Below are positions 57,058-64,000 of a stretch of DNA of 64,000 bases, piece by piece. The notes under the pieces were generated by a model, which saw only the letters and a program-made list of their open reading frames with translations, made no database searches and had not been told where the DNA came from. Position numbers and translations under genes: made by a program. The stretch is from Bimastos eiseni (lineage: Eukaryota > Annelida > Clitellata > Crassiclitellata > Lumbricidae). Each line of letters begins with the position of its first letter. The stretch's first letter is position 1. The stretch spans positions 22,896,589 through 22,960,588 of the forward strand of contig OY365819.1 of NCBI GenBank assembly GCA_959347315.1. The letters are read 5' to 3'.

Positions 57058-57100
<43 letters not shown>
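57058..57100. repeat. (TAA)n microsatellite, 3' flank of RLE-LINE
   Basis: Pure TAA run; a further AAT tract is at 57198-57248. Confidence 0.95.
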
Positions 57101-57102
<2 letters not shown>

Positions 57103-57395
57103 GACTACTCCACCAACGTTTACTACAACGTCAACTGTCTTTGATGGTTTTGGATCTATATCTAAGTCGGACCTTCGTTCAGTTTTCTCTTCTGCTAATA
57201 ATAATAATAATAATAAAAATGTTAATAATAATAATAATAATAATAATATATCCTGCTTCAAGAAAAGCTTTTATCGCATCTTCATATATAGTTTTATGGT
57301 GACACGATAACAATTTCGTGGTGTAGCCTAGCTAGCTATAGCATGTAGGCTACGTGTATTAGATCCAGATGGAAGTGGAGTGACAATAAAAAGTC

Positions 57396-57432
57396 CGAGT
57401 TTTTCTCACTCAATTTGAGTGAGAAAAACTCG
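57396..57432. repeat. Perfect palindrome, 18-bp arms, 1-nt centre
   Basis: Arms 57396-57413 and 57415-57432 (cgagtttttctcactcaa and reverse complement). Confidence 0.95.
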
Positions 57433-57644
57433 TACCTTCTAACTTAAAACTGAAAACCCACCTGTTTCAAGATCAGTTACCCCGACTCACCTTCCGATTC
57501 TCGATCTAAACGATGCCCATCTTAACGGTCAGTCGGTCACTCTGCCTAGCTCCTCTGATCACGACCTGCTAGAAACTGGACTCTCACACCATTTGGAGGT
57601 TTAGGGATAGGCCTATGCCCTTTTAAAATCCATTCTGACTTGAC

Positions 57645-58749
57645 TCAGCGCTCGTGAATAAGCTGGTGATCTGAGCGTGGCTTTCAAGTAGTAGGCCCAC
57701 TCTAGAAGTCTGGAGATTACGGTAACGGTTTTTATAAGAATTTGTGTGAACTCGGTATTCGGGAAGATCACAATTCACTTATAAGCTTTACCGTTACAGT
57801 CTTGAGTCGAATTTAACTGTAGGCTATCGGCTGCCACGCAATTTAGGGCGCACGTACGTACCGCGTTGTATGCTAGGCGATCAAGCTATAGTCAGACTTC
57901 TTACTTACGATATGTTTCGGGATTTCGCTTCATAATCGTAATCTACACACTTATAAAGCGTCACTTGAAAAAGTCAAGCACAGGGCACCAGCCATAGGCG
58001 GCGATCTCGTCTGAGAGGTGGGGTGGACACCCACTGAGAGGTGTAAAAAAGGCAGGGATGTGGTCTCGAGACCGCGTTCCTGGTCTCGAGACGGTCTCGA
58101 GACCGGAAAACTGCGGTCTTGGTCTCGAATGCGTCGGTCTTGGTCTTAAAAGGAACTGTCTTGGGATTGGTCTCCGTCTTAATTAGGTTAGCGTTCTTGG
58201 TCATTTGTCGTATCAGAGCAATTTCCTTGATATTTTTCGGCTATTTTCGATTATTAGAGACACACACCGGATGTAATTTATGGTGTGATATTCTCAGGCC
58301 GTAGCCAATTAAGGGCTGATTCCGGAAAAGTTCAGACTGGCCTGCAAAACTGTTTCTGGACCATTATTAAGATATTCTTCAACAATAAAATTAATGGTTT
58401 AAACGTGGTGTTCCGTTGTAGCGTCTTAATAAATTGAATTGTTTATTTAAAAAAAGAGTATCGGTCTTAATTGGTCTCGTCTCGGGTTGGTCTTGGTCTC
58501 GGACCACCCGATGTTGGTCTTGGTCTCGGACCACCTGGTCTTGGTCTCGGACCACCTGGTCTTGGTCTTGGACCTCTCGGTCTTGGTCTCAGTCGTGGGC
58601 TCGAGGATTTGGTATCGTTCCCAACAATGAAAAAAAGGGAGGGGGACAAACGTATAACGCGTCCCCTACATGTAAATGGTGGAGGGGACTTGTCCCCTCG
58701 ACACCCCTGGGATCGCCGTCACTGACACCAGCCTATTCCCGAGCGCTGA
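57645..58749. mobile_element. Element bounded by inverted tcagcgctcgtgaataagctggtg
   Basis: Ends 57645-57668 and 58726-58749 are inverted repeats with two mismatches. The same end motif occurs alone at 28066, 39342 and 42836. The interior includes a GGTCTCGAGACC-type element. Confidence 0.6.
58053..58629. mobile_element. GGTCTCGAGACC-type hAT-like element, copy 2
   Basis: CAGGGATGTGGTCTCGAGACC-like start, ending ttcccaacaatg. Flanks aaaaaagg (58045-58052) and aaaaaagg (58631-58638, one-base ambiguity). About 250 bp shorter than the other two copies. Confidence 0.8.
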
Positions 58750-59134
58750 TCTTCACGTCAGTGTGGTATAAATCTATTAGGCCTACAATACGCCTACACA
58801 ACAGCATAATGCAATTATGTATACAGCATGATGTGTGTTATCTGTTACAATACGCCTCCTCAACAGCACAATGTCATTAGGTATACCGTATACAGCAGAG
58901 TGTTTGAGCCACATTTCTGCAATAATGTTTGCTAAATACTTGAACTTCTTTTATAGTAGCGCTACAAAACATTATTGCTCTAAACAGAGAACCATCAACA
59001 TTCATCTAAGACGTTAAAATTTCCGCTTTGTGTTTGCGTTAATCATATTGCGTATATCTCAAATTTCAGAAAGTGTTTTTATTTCTGTGGTTATTTATTG
59101 TATTGTTTGGTTATTTCCTGGTCAACGGTTGATG

Positions 59135-59228
59135 ATGCCAAAAGTGAAGCGATCACGGAAACCGCCTCCAGAGGGATGGGAATTAATAGAACCTACAATA
59201 GAAGAACTGGAGCAAAAAATGCGAGAAG
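59135..59228 (+). CDS. BUD31: BUD31 coding exon 1
   Basis: 31 codons plus one base, donor gaag|gtaagt. A possible 5' UTR acceptor (ctcaaatttcag) lies near 59068. Confidence 0.95.
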
Positions 59229-62200
59229 GTAAGTCATCGAAAAATTGGGATCAACCCGAATCATCGAAACCCGAATCCCCGAAAACGCTGAGAAAGCCAG
59301 AACGCCCGATTCCCCGAAAACAGCAATGTACTATTAAAAAAGGCTGAACTGTCTCAAGACAGCGCAATTCATTCATCAATCCAGCTTCTGAATGAATTCT
59401 TTTCATCGATCCCGCTTCCATTTAAGCGGGAAACTTTTCATCATTTCAGCTTCGTTTGCGTTGATACGGCGGAAATCAGTTTCGGGGATTCGGGTTTCGG
59501 CGATATTCGCTACGCACCCGAAGAATCGGCTTACTTATACACCGTGTCTCAAAAATGAACAGTGCAAAACTGTTTCTGTCAGAACTTCGTCAAATTTCCA
59601 CCAATTTTAATAAATTTTGGTAAGTAGATAGCAAAATGGTTGAAATTTTATGCTATATACAAATTTTCCACGTCACCTGACTCATATAACCGCACTACCT
59701 TGTTAAACACATGTACCAATTTTTGTATAACGCTTCAGTTTTATTACTTGCAATGGCTACACTGAACTCCATTTTGTCGAGCCGGGTGTCAAAGCGACTG
59801 GGGCAATCTTCGAGACAATCTTCTTGCCCAGAATCTATGGCCAGACATATGCTGGATATCCAGGGATGTGGTCTCGAGACCAGAAAACTGCGGTCTTGGT
59901 CTCGAATGCATCGGTCTTGGTCTTGGACCATCGGTCATGGTCTCGGCTGCGTCAGTCTTGGTCTTAAAGGAACGGGATTGGTTTCCTCTGTCTTAGGTTA
60001 GCGTTCTTGGTCAGTTGCTGTATCGGAGCAATTTCTTTGAAATTTGTCGGTTATTTTCGATTATTAGAGACACTGGATGTTTAGGCCCAACGCACTTGTT
60101 ATCGGTTTATGATTAGGGCATAACTGAGTAGACAATTGCAATTGCAATTTCCACCGAGTACCGAATCCGAGTAGTTGGATGAACTATTTGCCGGATCTGG
60201 GTATGAACCGAATAGTAGCGGCAAATCTGGCCAGCGACTCAGCTAGTACCATCCGTAGGCAAAGCATACTTAACCTGACACGTGCACAGCTATTGAGAAC
60301 TATCTAGTCAATACAGAGTCTATAGCAATGTCCTTCGTATAGTGTATCGTCGCACTCTAGGCTATAACAATATATTTATTATTTAGTAACTTTATTTGTG
60401 AAAAAATGTAAAACCTTGTTATAAAATTTGAAATATGAAGTTATCAACGACGTCTTCACTCTCTATGTTTAACGGAAAGTGGGTGGAGCCAATTCAAGCA
60501 GGAAAATTACTGATTAAATTTTGGTTGCCACCTGGGGAATGCAACCAAAAGAAATTAAAATATATACAAATTAACATCATTATTTTAAAGAAAATTAAAT
60601 GGAATGTTAAGTTATTGTTTAATTAATCAATAACTTATAAGTAAGTTTGTTAATCTCGAAGTTTTGGTCTCGTGCCCAACACTGCGGATATCCCGGGGCG
60701 AGTTTTTTGTCTTTCAACAGGATGGCGCCCCGGCGCTTCGAGCACGCGACACTGTCTCTTTCCTGGAGCGAGAGACACCCAACTTATCCCTCCAACACTG
60801 TGGCCGCCGAATTCACCAGGTCTTAACCCAGTCGAATATAGTATATATGAGTGTCCTGCAGGAGGTTTACTGCCCCAAAATAGCCAACGTTGACGAACTC
60901 AAAACGTGTCTGATTGACGAGTGGGCGTGCTTTGACCAGTCAATCATTGACGCTGCTATCGGCCAATGGCGTCACCGTCTACGTGCTTGTGTCCGTGTAA
61001 ACGGGGGCACATTTCGAGCACCAATTCTTAACACTTTTAAGGAGGTCTGTCATAACAATAAAAAACTCTGCTAAGTAAACCATATTTTACTTTACTGCGT
61101 GCTAATTCAGTCGTCAGATAGTTTGTTGCAAGTAATAAAATGTAAGCGTTTTATAAAAAATTGGTAAATCTGTGTTTAACAAGGGAGTGTGGTGATATGA
61201 GTCAGGTGAGGTAGAAAATTTATATACATGTATATCATAAAATTTCAGCCATTTTGCCTTCTAGCTACCAGAAGTTTTTAAAATTGGTGGACATTTGATG
61301 AAGTTCTGACAGAAACAATTTTGCACAGTTTATGTTGAGACACTGTGTAGTTCTAAGGACTTAAACTTAACGCATAATATGTTGGACGTGGCTTGTACTC
61401 AGCCACAGATTACATATATAATGAGACCACAAGCAATTGTAATACAATAACACGCGCACAGTAAAACCTATGATTTGTTATTATTATGGGTTGTTATGGT
61501 CAGTTTAAGCATCGTGAGGGTCGTTTAGGGTCAGGTTAAGCATCGTTAGGGTTAGTGTAGTTTTAGACATATACGAAGATTCATTTTACTTAATTACATG
61601 CCGTAAGTATTTCGTTCTGATAAATGTCAGCGGACCAAAAGATCAAAAATATCATGCATAAGTTTGAGTTCCTAGCACTATAAATAAGCCGAAAGATCTA
61701 CAGTATATACTCGCGTATAAGTAGAGAAATTTAATGCTATTTTAGGATGACGAAGATGGTCTTCGACTTATGCGTAAGATGCGAAATAGACCAAAGATTT
61801 TGAACGATTAAATACACACGCCGAACCCATACAAAATTTCACGGGTCAAGATCACTGCGCATGTGCAATTATTGGCGCATGCAGGGCCGTTCCAAGCGAT
61901 AATTGTGCCCTGTGCCTAGCATCAATCTGGCTTGCCATATTTTGAAAATAGTGCATTTTATGGAATAATAAGGTATTCTATTGTGAAATAATATTTGCCT
62001 CACCATATTTGCACCCTAGGCCCCGCTGGCACCCCCTCGGTACGGCCCTGAGCGCATGCGCACTGTTATAAACACCTAAAATTTGTAATATGAGTTGTGA
62101 GGGTCAGATTTTGGCATCGCGAGGGTCGTTAAGGGTCAGGTTAGGTATTGTGAGGGTCATTTGGGGTCAGGATTAGTGTCGTTTTTAGTTATATACAAAG

Positions 62201-64000
62201 AACTTTTGGCCTCAAAAGTAATTTTTATGCCGAACTTTCGGCTGCAGAAGCTCCACACATTTACATTGTCCCTCTAAAATGCAGCCTATTTGGTTAGGAG
62301 ACCGTAAGCAACTTGAGGGTATTGACATTCCTGACTTACCCTGCTCTTTCCTCACATAACCTTTTCCCTCACAATCTGTGTTCTGGGAGTTACTGTTGAC
62401 TCTGAGCTCACTCTCAACACGTGAACCTAGTTATATGGAGTAGGGCATAACCGAGTAGACAATTTCCACAGAGGACCGAGTATTTAGATGCACAACTTGC
62501 CGGATCCGGGTATGAACCGAATAGTAGTGGCAGCTCTGGCGTGGTCCAGCTTAAAATGTTTGACTTTCACTTTGCCGTTTCACGAAATATAAATTAGCAA
62601 AATAAATGTTTGTGTTTAGTAACTACTAATACGGCTTTAAATTTTCATTGTTCAGTTGTTAATTGGTTAAAAAAAAATTAATGAATTCAAAATTTTTCGT
62701 TTTTACTATTGTGTGTGTAATATTTGCCAAGGCGAATACTTCCAAAAAGTCCAGAAAAACGGGATATTCTGCCGAGACAAATGTCCGAGGCGTTTCCTCC
62801 CGGTTATGCCATATACGGAGCTGTTACTACCAACTTCGTCAGCTTCTAGTGGACTCTAGCTCTCTTGTATTGTATGTATGCATGTATTAGGCTCGAATGC
62901 GCTAAGCGTAGCTGCCCAACAGATCTAAACAAATCTTAACCCACAACACGATCGTGGTTCTTGTTCATGCCTTTGTTACAGTTCGAGTTGACCATTGCTG
63001 CTCTTTACTGGCTGGCCTTCCTCTTGTGGTTCTGGGGCGGTTGGATCGAGTTCTGCGCTTGGCTGTTAGGCTTAATGGACGGTTTCCTTAAATTCTCTTC
63101 TGTTTCTGCATACATGAGCGATGTTTTGCATTGGCTTCCAGTGTCACAGCGAATCTCATACCGCATTGCTGCCCAGTGTCTGACGTTGCAGCGTTTCGGG
63201 TGCTTCGCTCTGTGACGAGGGGGCGAGCCTCTTGTTCCATGTGCTCGCTTGACTATTAGACAACGTCGTGCTTTCTCGGTTGTGGGCCCTTCATTATGGA
63301 ATGATCTCCCATTTGAGCTCTGCTCATTGCTTGTGGCCCAATTGTCAACGGGCTGTCCACATATTATGTACGCAGCGAGGGGAGGGAGTTTTCGAATTTC
63401 GGCGATTTTGCGTACGGTGGGGGGAGGGGTTTCGAAAATATGTACATACGCAAATATAACTAATTATAACGTCCACAATACGAAATATTAAAATCAGAAA
63501 CCCAATCACAGACTATATTCCAGCTTAATAAATTTTATGTAACATTAAAACTTTTAAAAATTGTTAGTGTTTTATTTATTCGTATCAGTTGACAAATTTA
63601 AGCTGTTAAATATGATGCTTAACAAAAGAAATAATCTATGGTAAAATCAATGTTTTTAGCTATTACGCCTTTGCAAGGGGATAGAGCTTAGATGTACATA
63701 CGTATGGAGGAGGGGTCCACGAAATGTACACGGTACAACAGGGGGAGGAGGTCCGAAAATTCGATTTCTTTGCATACGTAATATATGGATGGGCCCAAGT
63801 TAAATTTGACTTCTGTAATAAGTTGTTTCACTGTACTTGCAATCATATTGCACAGTTTTAAGTTTTCAATTAGACGAAGATATCATAATTATTGCTATTT
63901 CAAATTAAACTGTGGTTGCTGCCAGTTTTTATAGCAGAATGGTTTTTTTATGCAGCTGAAACTGATCCTCATGAGGGAAAGAGAAAAGTTGAGGCTCTTT
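59135..64000 (+). CDS. BUD31: BUD31 homologue (G10 family), 5' two exons, runs off window
   Basis: BUD31 is a small, highly conserved spliceosome-associated protein of ~144 residues, part of the activated spliceosome in the nucleus. Coding exon 1 is 59135-59228 ([20 protein letters not shown] then [11 protein letters not shown], donor GTAAGT). Exon 2 starts at 63956 after tttttttatgcag and reads [14 protein letters not shown] up to the window end. The split codon G+CT gives Ala, as in the family (KMREAET). The CCCH/zinc-binding C-terminus lies outside. The ATG at 59135 is chosen because the family begins MPKV; another ATG stands in frame just before it. The 4.7-kb intron carries a mariner and several MITEs. 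Confidence 0.95.
59861..60684. mobile_element. GGTCTCGAGACC-type hAT-like element, copy 3
   Basis: CAGGGATGTGGTCTCGAGACC-like start to CCCAACACTG, flanked by tggatatc (59853-59860) and cggatatc (60685-60692), 7/8. Inserted in the mariner transposase region. Confidence 0.9.
60115..60235. repeat. Dispersed repeat agggcataaccgagtagaca (copy 1)
   Basis: Shares start (gggcataac.gagtagacaatt) and end (gggtatgaaccgaatagtag.ggca) with 62444-62535. Confidence 0.8.
61500..61565. repeat. gtgagggtcgtttagggtca short repeat
   Basis: Two units of the repeat also found inverted at 53470-53820; a similar stretch is at 62095-62175. Confidence 0.75.
61882..62050. mobile_element. 169-bp CAGGGCCGT MITE with 7/8 TSD
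   Basis: CAGGGCCGTTCCAAGC ... CCTCGGTACGGCCCTG flanked by ggcgcatg and agcgcatg. hAT-like by TSD length and CAG/CTG ends. Confidence 0.85.
62444..62535. repeat. Dispersed repeat agggcataaccgagtagaca (copy 2)
   Basis: See 60115-60235; same orientation. Confidence 0.8.
62960..63345 (+). mobile_element. L2/CR1-type LINE C-terminal fragment
   Basis: Frames encode [32 protein letters not shown] and [20 protein letters not shown]. Frameshifted, without 3' tail. In the BUD31 intron. Confidence 0.8.
63346..63955. other. BUD31 intron 3' part
   Basis: AT-rich. Two related ggggagggg-type stretches (63365-63430 and 63695-63765) with cgtac/tacg boundaries hint at a degraded TIR element. Confidence 0.4.
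63956..64000 (+). CDS. BUD31: BUD31 coding exon 2 (partial)
   Basis: Begins directly after tgcag; 45 bases in the window, phase and residues continue exon 1. Confidence 0.93.
   Translation, partial: MKLILMREREKLRLF

Larger units (their letters stand above)
59538..61347 (+). mobile_element. Tc1/mariner-type transposon with ~220-bp TIRs, split by a hAT-like element
   Basis: Ends CACCGTGTCTCAA and (right, reverse complement) CACAGTGTCTCAA, with TA on both sides (59536-59537, 61348-61349). TIRs extend to ~59755 and from ~61125. Plus frames 60700-61074 encode a DDE transposase C-terminus: [26 protein letters not shown] and a [14 protein letters not shown] tail, in two frames because of a frameshift. 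The upstream part is cut by the insertion at 59861-60684. Confidence 0.9.

Noticed and set aside
55006..59134. Bidirectional promoter for PIH1D1 and BUD31
   Set aside because: Starts are 4.1 kb apart with several transposons between; no shared core elements seen.

Overview
This window reads as nuclear DNA of an animal, most likely a marine invertebrate. Two split, conserved host genes are present, with GT-AG introns of hundreds to thousands of bases. The rest is a dense and often nested layering of transposable elements and simple repeats. The style of the repeats (restriction-like-endonuclease LINEs in ATT microsatellites, L2/CR1-type LINE tails ending in gcgctatataaatg, MIR-like SINEs, many hAT-like elements with 8-bp target duplications) suggests a deuterostome invertebrate such as an echinoderm or hemichordate. 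The species is an inference I cannot confirm.

Host genes. PIH1D1 (R2TP / box C/D snoRNP and HSP90 co-chaperone subunit) lies on the minus strand from its ATG at 55005 to its stop at 30133. Nine coding exons could be placed by splice sites, reading phase and homology. One linking exon between 44031 and 37572 was not found. BUD31 (G10 family spliceosomal protein) lies on the plus strand. Its first coding exon is 59135-59228 and its second starts at 63956 and runs off the window. The two genes are head to head, about 4.1 kb apart.

Layout. 1-9.1 kb: a run of minus-strand RLE-LINE copies, several flanked by (ATT)n, with a tandem duplication and a 63-bp inverted templated insertion. 9.1-14.2 kb: an RLE-LINE remnant broken by three successive TIR elements (E1, E2, E3), two of which carry further insertions. 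14.7-16.0 kb: a ~33-bp minisatellite split by a hAT-like element. 16.1-22.3 kb: two inverted copies of one DNA transposon (X1, X2), each interrupted by an LTR-like insertion; each copy supplies the empty site for the other. The 3.4-kb insertion in X2 holds six modules resembling the conserved 28S rRNA segment at the R2 retrotransposon target, plus many short hairpins. 22.3-30.1 kb: SINE, microsatellites, LINE debris and sequence I do not recognise. 30.1-55.0 kb: PIH1D1 with introns loaded with LINEs, a hAT transposase pseudogene with perfect 8-bp TSD, a mariner-like remnant and a 2.4-kb hAT-like element splitting a LINE. 55.0-59.1 kb: intergenic, with MITEs and a plus-strand RLE-LINE bounded by (TAA)n. 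59.1-64 kb: BUD31 intron with a mariner transposon that is itself split by a hAT-like element.

Nothing here is an operon or defence locus. The most unusual signals are the microsatellite-targeted RLE-LINE lineage, the rRNA-like module array at 18.9-20.6 kb and a group of near-spacerless palindromes.
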